Assembly: GCA_900546895.1 (NCBI GenBank)
Contig: UREO01000134.1
Location: 1 to 8,032 of the forward strand
DNA: 8,032 nucleotides
Direction of reading: 5' to 3'
From: an uncultured Oscillospiraceae bacterium
Lineage (GTDB): Bacteria; Bacillota; Clostridia; Oscillospirales; Acutalibacteraceae
The translations under genes and the position numbers were made by a program. Below are positions 1 through 5,466 of the stretch, piece after piece (position 1 is the stretch's first letter; every line of letters starts with the position of its first letter). The notes beneath the pieces were generated by a model. That model did not search any database, was not told the origin of the DNA, and saw only the letters and a list, made by a program, of their open reading frames with translations.

Positions 1-25
1 GCTCGGAGATGTGTATAAGAGACAG
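1..25 (+). other. Nextera sequencing adapter remnant (not genomic)
   Basis: Bases 7-25 read AGATGTGTATAAGAGACAG, the 19-bp Tn5 mosaic end used in Illumina Nextera libraries. The six bases before it (GCTCGG) match the adjoining part of the Nextera read-2 adapter. Genomic sequence therefore begins at base 26. An apparent GTG start at 11 lies inside the adapter and is meaningless. Confidence 0.96.
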
Positions 26-730
26 GTCAATAAGAATGCAAGCAATTCCCGTTTGGCGAGTCAGCTGTCGTTGGAAGCGGCCGGCGAAGTGAAGGTCGGA
101 AACGAGCATATGCAGCAAATGGTGGAGGCAATGGCCCAGATCAGCAGCTCGTCACAGGAAATTGGGAAAATCATTAAGACGATTGAAGATATCGCCTTCC
201 AGACCAATATTCTGGCGCTTAATGCCGCTGTGGAAGCGGCCCGTGCCGGAGCGGCCGGCAAGGGCTTTGCCGTTGTAGCGGATGAGGTCCGTAATCTTGC
301 GAGCAAGAGTGCGGAAGCCGCGAAAAACACCACGGCTCTGATTGAAAGCTCCATCAAAGCAGTGGAAAACGGGACAAAGATTGCGGACGAGACCGCGCAG
401 TCGCTTAATAAGATTATCGGAAGCGCTAAAAAGACCACCGATCTGATCGGTGAGATTTCAACGTCCTCGGATGGTCAGGCATCTTCCATCAATCAGGTTA
501 CGACGGGTGTCGATCAGATTTCCGCAGTGGTTCAGACCAACTCCGCCACTGCGGAGGAAAGCGCGGCAACCAGCGAGGAACTGAGCGCACAGGCGCAGCA
601 GCTCAAAGAATCTTTGGCGTTCCTGAAGCTGAGGGATTCCTCCGTAAGCGCCTCGGGCGAAGCGGGAGATACGGCTTCCTCTTTTGACGCCGGGTCCGTT
701 TCCGAAAGCAATCAGAGCAGTAAATACTAA
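26..730 (+). CDS. Methyl-accepting chemotaxis protein, C-terminal signalling domain (5' partial)
   Basis: This is the cytoplasmic end of a chemoreceptor. It would form a long antiparallel coiled coil that binds CheA and CheW and controls flagellar rotation in response to ligand. The 234 visible residues contain the highly conserved hairpin tip (AFQTNILALNAAVEAARAG, then GKGFAVVADEVRNLA), encoded from about base 194. Ala/Ser/Glu/Gln-rich heptads on both sides would carry the methylation sites. After the last helix (ending near LAFLKL) comes a Ser/Gly-rich tail of about 30 residues without an obvious CheR-tethering pentapeptide. The sensor domain, any membrane segments and the HAMP domain are missing because the contig begins here at an adapter, so the ligand cannot be guessed and the gene need not be truncated in the organism. 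It ends at TAA 728-730, just before a terminator. Confidence 0.95.
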   Translation, partial: VNKNASNSRLASQLSLEAAGEVKVGNEHMQQMVEAMAQISSSSQEIGKIIKTIEDIAFQTNILALNAAVEAARAGAAGKGFAVVADEVRNLASKSAEAAKNTTALIESSIKAVENGTKIADETAQSLNKIIGSAKKTTDLIGEISTSSDGQASSINQVTTGVDQISAVVQTNSATAEESAATSEELSAQAQQLKESLAFLKLRDSSVSASGEAGDTASSFDAGSVSESNQSSKY

Positions 731-743
731 ATTCCGATGTAAT

Positions 744-786
744 AAAATCCCTGCGGCCGGTTTAAGCCCGGCGGCAGGGATTTTTT
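744..786. terminator. Bidirectional Rho-independent terminator between convergent genes
   Basis: The arms TCCCTGCGGCCGG and CCGGCGGCAGGGA pair with one mismatch around a short loop. A T run follows on the plus strand (781-786), and a run of A precedes it (744-747), giving a T tract on the minus strand. It lies between the chemoreceptor stop and the comM stop, so it can serve both converging transcripts. Confidence 0.9.
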
Positions 787-793
787 CATGTTA

Positions 794-2326
794 TCATAGC
801 TCTTTTGTCCAGTATTTTCGGTCAAGGCTGCGGTACTGTACCGCTTCGGCGACATGTCGCGGTTCGATTTCTTCGTTTTGATCCAGGTCCGCAATTGTGC
901 GGGAGACCTTCAGAATCCGGTCATAGGCCCTTGCCGAAAGTCCGAGCTTTTCAAACGCTTTTTTCAGCAGCTCCCGTCCCGGTTCGCTCAGCCGGCATAT
1001 CTCCTGGAGTATATCCGGTGTGATTCTTGCGTTACAGGTGATAGGAGTACCTTTGAAACGCTCATTTTGCAGCCTTCTGGCTCTGTTTACACGCTCTTTA
1101 ATCATTGCGGAGCTTTCGGCCTTTTCCCGGGAACTGAGTTCGTCAAATTCCACCGGTGGGACCTCAATGTGCAGATCCAGCCTGTCCAGCAGCGGCCCGG
1201 AAACTCTGGAAAGATAGCGGGAGACCGCGCCGGAGGAACAGGTGCACGGTTTGGTCGGATGCCCGAAGTAACCGCATGGGCACGGGTTCATCGCTGCCAC
1301 CAGCATCACGGCACTGGGATAGGAGATGGTTCCGCTGACACGGGAAATCGTCACTTTACCGTCCTCAATCGGCTGGCGCAGCACCTCCATCGCTCCGCGG
1401 GAAAATTCGGGCAGCTCGTCCAGAAACAGCACTCCGTTGTGCGCCAGAGAAATTTCCCCGGGGTGCGGAACATTTCCGCCGCCGGACAGGCCTGCGGGCG
1501 ATACCGTGTGGTGGGGCGAACGGAACGGGCGGGAGGTGATCAGGGACACTCCGTCCGGAAGGGTACCCGCAATGGAGTGGATTTTGGTGGTTTCAATGGT
1601 TTCTTCAAACGTCATGTCGGGAAGAATGGATGGAATCCGTTTCGCGAGCATGCTCTTTCCGGAACCCGGAGGACCGATCAGAAGAACGTTATGTCCGCCC
1701 GCCGCGGCAATTTCCAGCGCGCGTTTTGCCTCGCTCTGCCCCCGCACTTCCGAAAAGTCCGGCAAAGGAGGCTGATTTTGCCGCGATGCCGGTACTTCAG
1801 AGGCGGGGAGAATTTCCTTCCCGCCGGCGAAATGCCTCATCAGCGTCGGCAGGTCCCTGACAGGGTAAACGGAAAGCCCCTCCACGACCACGCCTTCGGC
1901 GGAATTTGCTTCCGGCACATAGAGCTTTTGAAACCCCGCCTTCTTTGCCTTGATCGCCATGGGAAGCACGCCTTTTACGGGACGCACCTCTCCTGTAAGC
2001 GACAGTTCGCCAATAAACACACTGTCCTCCACTTCGGCGTCAAGCTGTCCGCTTGCTTTCATCAATGCGACAAAGAGGGGCAGGTCGTAAATCGGCCCCT
2101 CCTTACGCTTGTCGGCGGGGCCAAGATTGACCGTTATTTTATGTACGGGAAATTGAAACCCGCAGTTTTTCATCGCGGAGCGCACTCTGTCCCGGGATTC
2201 TCTCACTGACGCGTCCGGAAGTCCGACCATGTCAAAACCGGGCAGGCCGACGCTGATGTCGGCTTCGACAGCCACGGTAAAGGAGTCCAGACCATACAGC
2301 CCCATACTGTAGGAACGTGATACCAT
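794..2326 (-). CDS. comM: YifB/ComM family Mg-chelatase-like AAA+ ATPase
   Basis: 510-residue cytoplasmic AAA+ ATPase. In naturally transformable bacteria ComM acts as a helicase that promotes branch migration of incoming DNA; its role in Clostridia is not well established. Order: an N-terminal ChlI/Lon-protease-like domain (about 1-170, with VGLPGFDMVGLPDASVRESR), then the Mg-chelatase AAA+ core with Walker A GPPGSGKS at 218-225, Walker B VLFLDE at 299-304, the cysteine cluster NPCPCG...CTC at 347-363, and DRLD at 381-384 with a likely arginine finger. A C-terminal helical domain ends at residue 510. Length is typical for the family. The reading frame stays open upstream to 2449, but a promoter lies within that extension. 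I chose the ATG at 2326 because AGGGAGG sits 7 nt before it; the ATG two codons upstream is too close to that site. It is transcribed divergently from dinB. Confidence 0.96.
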   Translation of the reverse strand: MVSRSYSMGLYGLDSFTVAVEADISVGLPGFDMVGLPDASVRESRDRVRSAMKNCGFQFPVHKITVNLGPADKRKEGPIYDLPLFVALMKASGQLDAEVEDSVFIGELSLTGEVRPVKGVLPMAIKAKKAGFQKLYVPEANSAEGVVVEGLSVYPVRDLPTLMRHFAGGKEILPASEVPASRQNQPPLPDFSEVRGQSEAKRALEIAAAGGHNVLLIGPPGSGKSMLAKRIPSILPDMTFEETIETTKIHSIAGTLPDGVSLITSRPFRSPHHTVSPAGLSGGGNVPHPGEISLAHNGVLFLDELPEFSRGAMEVLRQPIEDGKVTISRVSGTISYPSAVMLVAAMNPCPCGYFGHPTKPCTCSSGAVSRYLSRVSGPLLDRLDLHIEVPPVEFDELSSREKAESSAMIKERVNRARRLQNERFKGTPITCNARITPDILQEICRLSEPGRELLKKAFEKLGLSARAYDRILKVSRTIADLDQNEEIEPRHVAEAVQYRSLDRKYWTKEL

Positions 2327-2333
2327 CCCCATT

Positions 2334-2340
2334 CCTCCCT
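2334..2340 (-). promoter_or_regulatory. Ribosome binding site that fixes the comM start
   Basis: On the minus strand AGGGAGG is followed after 7 nt by the ATG at 2326. The alternative ATG at 2332 begins only one base after this site, so the downstream ATG (MVSRS) is favoured. Confidence 0.85.
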
Positions 2341-2356
2341 TTGTTCTTTTAAAATG

Positions 2357-2385
2357 ATTATACTCCTGTCGAATTCTGTTGGCAA
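2357..2385 (-). promoter_or_regulatory. Sigma-A-type promoter of comM
   Basis: On the minus strand the -35 box is TTGCCA (2380-2385, 5 of 6 to consensus) and the -10 box is TATAAT (2357-2362, 6 of 6), with a 17-nt spacer. Transcription should begin near 2350, leaving a leader of about 24 nt before the ATG at 2326. This rules out the longer 551-residue reading of comM. Confidence 0.85.
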
Positions 2386-2411
2386 TTCCTGACGTGGAAT
2401 AAAATGGCCGC

Positions 2412-2440
2412 TTTACAGAATCCCTTCCACGGTATATAAT
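2412..2440 (+). promoter_or_regulatory. Sigma-A-type promoter facing dinB
   Basis: The -35 box is TTTACA (2412-2417, 5 of 6) and the -10 box is TATAAT (2435-2440, 6 of 6), with exactly 17 nt between. The predicted start near 2447 falls on a LexA-like box. No better promoter is visible between here and dinB at 2668, so the transcript would carry a leader of about 220 nt. Confidence 0.7.
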
Positions 2441-2446
2441 AATAAT

Positions 2447-2460
2447 CAAACATTCGTTCT
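2447..2460. promoter_or_regulatory. Candidate LexA (SOS) operator for dinB
   Basis: Read on the minus strand the site is AGAACGAATGTTTG, which contains GAAC-N4-GTTT. It agrees with the Gram-positive LexA consensus CGAACRNRYGTTYC at 12 of 14 positions (both end bases differ). It covers the predicted start point of the dinB promoter, where a repressor would block initiation. Inference from motif, position and the DNA-damage role of the downstream gene. Confidence 0.6.
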
Positions 2461-2471
2461 ATTTGGCTGTC

Positions 2472-2652
2472 GGCAACGTCAACTGCAAAATTTTGGGACA
2501 ATTTTGTCTTCTGCGTTGGCTGCGCCTTGACATGATTTCCAGGCGCATGACAGGTTTTTCGATACTCTGTGTTCTATTGATTCTACAATTAAAAATAAGC
2601 GGATTTCCCAATACCCATTTAAATTAGGGCTGGGGATACTGAAAAACAGTAT
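2472..2652 (+). promoter_or_regulatory. Structured untranslated leader of dinB (four candidate hairpins)
   Basis: There is no protein gene between the comM start and dinB. Four dyads lie in series. (1) GGCAACG 2472-2478 with CGTTGGC 2514-2520 (one mismatch) encloses CAAAATT 2486-2492 paired with AATTTTG 2500-2506. (2) TGCGCCT 2521-2527 pairs perfectly with AGGCGCA 2541-2547. (3) CCCA 2607-2610 and CCC 2614-2616 pair with GGG 2627-2629 and TGGG 2631-2634. (4) ATACTG 2636-2641 pairs with CAGTAT 2647-2652, ending two bases before the GGAGG ribosome binding site. I recognise no known riboswitch class; function unknown. Confidence 0.4.
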
Positions 2653-2667
2653 GCGGAGGAATAGGTT

Positions 2668-3882
2668 GTGGAGCGGGTTATCTTACACTGTGATCTGAAT
2701 AATTTTTTCGCTTCTGTGGAATGCAGGGACCATCCCGAACTCTGCGGAAAATCCGTTGCGGTCTGCGGCAGCGTGAAGGACCGACACGGGATCGTGCTGG
2801 CTAAAAACGAGCGGGCCAAAGGCTTTGGCGTGAAAACGGCGGAGCCTGTCTGGCAGGCGAAGAAAAAATGCCCGGACCTGCTGGTTGTTCCGCCTCATTT
2901 TGACCGGTATCTGTATTTCTCCGATCTGGTAAAACAGATTTATCTCAGCTATACGAATCAGGTGGAGGCTTTCAGCATCGACGAATGCTGGCTGGATGTT
3001 ACCGGAAGCACCCGGCTGTTCGGAGACGGGCCGGAGATAGCGGATCAGATACGGAATCGTACAAAATCGGAGCTGGGGCTGGGCGTTTCCGTCGGGGTCA
3101 GCTTCAACAAAATCTTTGCAAAGCTCGGCAGCGATATGAAAAAACCGGACGCCACTACTGTGATTACACGGGAAAATTTCAAGGAAAGGGTATGGTCCCT
3201 TCCTGCGGATTCCCTTCTGGGGGTGGGCAGGGTGACCGCCCGGCGCCTGAATTCACTGGGAATTAAAACGATCGGCGACTTAGCGCGCACCGATTCCAAA
3301 TATATCGTTTCCTCCTTCGGAAAAACAGGATACGATATGTGGAAGAACGCGAACGGGCTGGATGATTCCGAGGTATGCTCAAGTGAGGTTTCCTCCGCGC
3401 CGAAAAGCATTGGCAACAGCATTACCTGCGTTCATGATCTCTTCGGCTTTGATGAGGTCTGGCCGGTGCTGCTGTATCTTGCCGAAAAAATCTCTTTCCG
3501 CATGAGGGATGCCGGGGTGATCGCTTCGGGCCTGCAGCTTTCCATCAAGGATAACCGCCTGCATGTTTCACAGCATCAGATGCAGCTGGAGATTCCCACG
3601 CGGCTGACGATGGATCTGGCTCGGGCGGCGAAAGAGCTGTTTCAGAAGGGCTACGGATGGCCCTGTCCCGTGCGGGCGCTGGGCATCAGCGGCTTCGGAC
3701 TTTTGCCGGAGTCGGAAATGCAGCAGACATCCCTGTTTCACAGTATCCTGTGCGATGAAAAAATGGAACAGCTGGAAAGCCGTATGGAGCATGTCAGAAA
3801 CAAATACGGAAAAGCCTCCGTCAAGCGCGCCGTACTGATGGAAAAGCTTCCGCTTCCCACGGGGGACGGGGAAAAGCGCTGA
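2668..3882 (+). CDS. dinB: Y-family DNA polymerase IV (DinB)
   Basis: 404-residue error-prone polymerase that copies past damaged bases using dNTPs and two metal ions. The palm has the first metal ligand D9 in HCDLNNFFASVE, with F14 at the steric-gate position that excludes ribonucleotides, and the second acidic pair D105-E106 in SIDECWLD. Helix-hairpin-helix and thumb residues follow (LLGVGRVTARRLNSLGIKTIGDLA), then a little-finger domain. QTSLF at 353-357 fits a beta sliding-clamp binding motif. A charged tail follows it. The GTG at 2668 is chosen as the start because GGAGG (2655-2659) lies 8 nt upstream and the protein then begins directly at the first conserved strand. Upstream is an apparent SOS-controlled promoter, divergent from comM. 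No clear terminator follows. Clostridial Y-family paralogues include UvrX-like proteins, but the length and clamp motif fit DinB best. Confidence 0.95.
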   Translation: MERVILHCDLNNFFASVECRDHPELCGKSVAVCGSVKDRHGIVLAKNERAKGFGVKTAEPVWQAKKKCPDLLVVPPHFDRYLYFSDLVKQIYLSYTNQVEAFSIDECWLDVTGSTRLFGDGPEIADQIRNRTKSELGLGVSVGVSFNKIFAKLGSDMKKPDATTVITRENFKERVWSLPADSLLGVGRVTARRLNSLGIKTIGDLARTDSKYIVSSFGKTGYDMWKNANGLDDSEVCSSEVSSAPKSIGNSITCVHDLFGFDEVWPVLLYLAEKISFRMRDAGVIASGLQLSIKDNRLHVSQHQMQLEIPTRLTMDLARAAKELFQKGYGWPCPVRALGISGFGLLPESEMQQTSLFHSILCDEKMEQLESRMEHVRNKYGKASVKRAVLMEKLPLPTGDGEKR

Positions 3883-3914
3883 TTAAGATTTTTCTGGATG
3901 TTTTACGATTCTTA

Positions 3915-3923
3915 TGATATAAT
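3915..3923 (+). promoter_or_regulatory. Extended -10 promoter ahead of the 242-nt folded element
   Basis: TGATATAAT (3915-3923) is an exact extended -10 box (TGnTATAAT). The sequence 17 nt upstream, TGGATG, is only a weak -35 match, as is tolerated with extended -10 promoters. The predicted start near 3930 lies about 9 nt before the left arm of the inverted repeat, so the element could be transcribed as an independent RNA. Confidence 0.6.
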
Positions 3924-3938
3924 AAAAATGTTCCTTTA

Positions 3939-4180
3939 ATCAGGCCTTGTTTGTAAATGAAAAATCGGAATTTTTGGTTGCAAAGCGTCTTATCCGCCTA
4001 TGTCACCCACGGCTATGGCCTATTCAATACGGTTTTCTGCACACTTCGCTTTGAGGTCCTCTGAGGGAACCTCCGGGAAAAACGTGTCTGCAGGCGCAGA
4101 TGCCGTATGGCCGGGTGCTTTTGATGCGGTCGGACGTGATTTAACCGATCAGGATTTTTGCTTTACAAACAGGGCTTGAT
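3939..4180 (+). repeat. 242-nt element closed by a 28-bp inverted repeat (possible structured RNA or MITE)
   Basis: Left arm 3939-3966 and right arm 4153-4180 are reverse complements at 24 of 28 positions. Two of the four differences would be G-U pairs in RNA. Shorter complementary blocks continue inward in the matching order: CGTC with GACG, CCGC with GCGG, CACCC with GGGTG, CTGCA with TGCAG, and GAGGT with ACCTC at the tip. The whole segment can therefore fold into one long interrupted rod. No open reading frame of note lies inside. A promoter stands just upstream. It could be a non-coding RNA (a 6S-like rod is one possibility, not shown) or a small non-autonomous transposable element with terminal inverted repeats. 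I do not recognise a known family. Confidence 0.6.
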
Positions 4181-4262
4181 CTATGTAAATGGAAAATATT
4201 TTGGTGGTCAAATCAGACATTGTCCGACAAAATCGGTGTTTTTATAAAATCTAACCAAATAA

Positions 4263-4297
4263 AACAAATATTTAGCTTCAAAAGCAAAATATTTGTT
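4263..4297. promoter_or_regulatory. 16-bp palindrome overlapping the sigma-factor promoter (candidate operator)
   Basis: AACAAATATTTAGCTT (4263-4278) and AAGCAAAATATTTGTT (4282-4297) are reverse complements at 15 of 16 positions with a 3-nt centre. The right arm runs into the -35 box that begins at 4296. The high A+T content and promoter position suggest a repressor or activator site rather than a terminator. The regulator is unknown. Confidence 0.55.
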
Positions 4298-4324
4298 GAC
4301 TTAATAGACACAATGAGGTATGAT
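4296..4324 (+). promoter_or_regulatory. Strong sigma-A-type promoter of the SigH-like gene
   Basis: TTGACT (4296-4301) and TATGAT (4319-4324) each match consensus at 5 of 6 positions, with a 17-nt spacer. The start should fall near 4331. An in-frame ATG at 4320 lies inside the -10 box and so cannot be used on this transcript. Confidence 0.8.
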
Positions 4325-4367
4325 AGATGCAGAATTCAAGTTTAATGTGAGCCATGAGGTGTTGGGC

Positions 4368-4961
4368 TTGGTTGATAACAACCATTTTAATAAAATGGCA
4401 GATTATACCGACAGTCAGCTTGCCTGCCTTGTGAACAGCGGAAATTCGGATGCTTTTGTGGAACTTACCGCGCGTTATATGTCGCTGATCAGAGTCAAGG
4501 CTGCGCCGTTTCGCTGTGCGATGTTGGAAGCCGACGATCTGTGTCAGGAAGGGCTTTTGGGCCTTTTAAACGCGGCGCGTACTTATGACTCAGCCGGGAA
4601 AGCCGGTTTTAAAACATATGCCGGCGTTTGCATCAATAACCGGATTATTATGGCTTACCGCACGGCGGCAAGCCGCAAAAATCTTCCGCTCAATAATTTT
4701 GTTTCTCTCAGTGACAACGGCTCGCATATAGATATGACAGATTGTGCCTCGGATCCTGAAGCGGTGCTGATGGACAGCGAAAGCTACGCTGCTATGCAGC
4801 TACGGATGAAACAGTTGCTTTCAAAGCTGGAACAGCAGGTGCTGACGCTTTATTTGGGCGGCTGCAGCTACTACGATATTTCGGTGAAACTCGGCGTTTC
4901 CCCAAAGGCAGTCGATAATGCTCTGCAGCGGGTTCGGCTGAAATTAAAACAGTTGCTTTAG
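4368..4961 (+). CDS. Sigma-70 family factor, SigH (sigma-30)-like
   Basis: Small RNA polymerase sigma factor of the SigH type, which in Bacillus directs transition-phase and early sporulation genes. Region 2 is clear (LEADDLCQEGLLGLLNAARTYD, then FKTYAGVCINNRIIMAYR, which contacts the -10 element). RKNLPLNNFVSLSD follows, closely resembling the same stretch of B. subtilis SigH. Region 4 ends the protein with LEQQVLTLYLGGCSYYDISVKLGV and the recognition helix SPKAVDNALQRVRLKLK. The frame is open from an ATG at 4320, but that codon lies in the -10 box. I chose TTG 4368, which has GAGG 8 nt upstream, giving 197 residues. ATG 4395, with no visible ribosome site, is the alternative. The gene is not among the secE-nusG genes that often neighbour sigH, so it may be an additional SigH-type factor; hence no symbol is given. 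Confidence 0.9.
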   Translation: MVDNNHFNKMADYTDSQLACLVNSGNSDAFVELTARYMSLIRVKAAPFRCAMLEADDLCQEGLLGLLNAARTYDSAGKAGFKTYAGVCINNRIIMAYRTAASRKNLPLNNFVSLSDNGSHIDMTDCASDPEAVLMDSESYAAMQLRMKQLLSKLEQQVLTLYLGGCSYYDISVKLGVSPKAVDNALQRVRLKLKQLL

Positions 4962-4972
4962 TTTAGTATATT
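4944..4972 (+). promoter_or_regulatory. Possible promoter of the tRNA-like element and zinc-ribbon gene
   Basis: TTAAAA (4944-4949, 4 of 6) and TATATT (4967-4972, 5 of 6) are separated by 17 nt. The start would fall near 4979-4980, just before the tRNA-like fold at 4983. It overlaps the 3' end of the sigma-factor gene, and there is no terminator between, so readthrough from that gene is equally possible. Confidence 0.4.
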
Positions 4973-4982
4973 AATTTCATAT

Positions 4983-5045
4983 GCCCGGGTAGCTTAAGTA
5001 GAGCGTTGGAAATCAAAGGCGGCGGTGCAAATCCGTCTATGGGCA
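4983..5045 (+). ncRNA. Compact tRNA-like element
   Basis: The segment follows the tRNA layout. The acceptor stem GCCCGGG pairs with TATGGGC (four Watson-Crick pairs, then a mismatch flanked by G-U pairs). T and A occupy the usual positions 8 and 9. A D-arm GCTT-AAGTA-GAGC follows, and a T-arm GGCGG-TGCAAAT-CCGTC (5021-5037) with a seven-base loop. A single A stands at the discriminator position. It departs from a working tRNA. The D-loop has five bases and no GG, and T-loop position 55 is G rather than T. The anticodon arm shrinks to about TTG-GAAAT-CAA (5006-5016), and no CCA is encoded. It lies 30 nt before the zinc-ribbon ATG. It could be a tRNA-mimicking leader, a decayed tRNA, or an unrelated structured RNA. 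Confidence 0.5.
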
Positions 5046-5075
5046 AATATCTTTATCCAAAGCGAGGTAAATTAA

Positions 5076-5351
5076 ATGTACGAAGACAAGACTCTCATCT
5101 GCAAGGAATGTGGCGCTGAATTTGTATTCACCGCCGGTGAGCAGGAATTTTATGCTTCCAAAGGGTTCGTAAATGAGCCGCAAAGATGCAAAGCCTGCCG
5201 CGATGCTCGTAAAAATGCTGCCAAGCCAGAGCGTGAAATGTATACCGCTATCTGCGCAAGCTGCGGCAAAGAAGCAAAGGTCCCCTTTAAGCCACGTGAA
5301 GACCGTCCTGTGTATTGCAGCGAGTGCTTTGCAAAGATGAGGGAAGAATAA
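5076..5351 (+). CDS. Small double zinc-ribbon protein (zf-trcl type)
   Basis: 91-residue soluble protein with four CxxC pairs: C9/C12 and C38/C41 form a first zinc ribbon (KTLICKECGAEFVFTAGEQEFYASKGF...RCKACR), and C60/C63 and C81/C84 form a second (YTAICASCGKEAKVPFKPREDRPVYCSEC). The first half resembles the probable zinc-ribbon domain zf-trcl; the second resembles the CxxC-x17-CxxC unit often joined to it. Proteins of this kind are common in Clostridia and are usually annotated only as zinc-ribbon or zinc-binding proteins. Nucleic-acid or ribosome binding is plausible but unproven. GAGGT at 5064-5068, 7 nt before the ATG, supports the start. The gene follows the tRNA-like element and ends before a strong terminator, so the two may form a single short transcript. 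Confidence 0.9.
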   Translation: MYEDKTLICKECGAEFVFTAGEQEFYASKGFVNEPQRCKACRDARKNAAKPEREMYTAICASCGKEAKVPFKPREDRPVYCSECFAKMREE

Positions 5352-5385
5352 GCATATAGCCTAATATTCCTTTATTCGTGACCAG

Positions 5386-5419
5386 ATACCCCGGATTGAT
5401 TTCCGGGGTATTTTATTTT
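5386..5419 (+). terminator. Rho-independent terminator after the zinc-ribbon gene
   Basis: ATACCCCGG (5386-5394) and CCGGGGTAT (5403-5411) form a perfect 9-bp stem with an 8-nt loop. The T-rich tract TTTTATTTT follows. Confidence 0.92.
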
Positions 5420-5437
5420 CGCCAAATCAGAAATGTA

Positions 5438-5466
5438 TTGCAAAGCTTGGACACGGGTATTATAAT
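5438..5466 (+). promoter_or_regulatory. Sigma-A-type promoter of the DUF1858 gene
   Basis: TTGCAA (5438-5443, 4 of 6) and TATAAT (5461-5466, 6 of 6) are spaced by 17 nt. Transcription should begin near 5473, within the loop of the palindrome described separately. The leader to the ATG at 5505 is about 30 nt. Confidence 0.8.

Noticed and set aside
11..25. GTG start and first five codons of the chemoreceptor frame
   Set aside because: These bases are adapter sequence, so the codons MYKRQ are artificial.
854..2209. 451-codon open frame on the plus strand opposite comM
   Set aside because: It lies antisense to a gene with all Mg-chelatase motifs, its translation is low-complexity Arg/His/Gly-rich with no recognisable domain, and it has no ribosome binding site. 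It is a shadow of the codon usage of comM.
2327..2449. N-terminal extension of comM to a 551-residue protein
   Set aside because: It contains the gene's own near-consensus promoter and reads as non-coding (MIIIIYRGRDSV...). The good ribosome binding site belongs to ATG 2326.
2527..2532. Perfect TTGACA hexamer upstream of dinB
   Set aside because: No -10-like sequence lies 16-18 nt downstream (about 2549-2556 reads GACAGGTT), and it overlaps a hairpin arm.
4224..4243. Possible terminator CCGA-CAAAA-TCGG followed by TGTTTTT
   Set aside because: A 4-bp stem is too weak to call, although it could mark the 3' end of a transcript from 3930.
4320..4367. ATG 4320 as the start of the sigma-factor gene
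   Set aside because: The ATG is part of the TATGAT -10 box, and the GAGG before it abuts the codon with no spacing.
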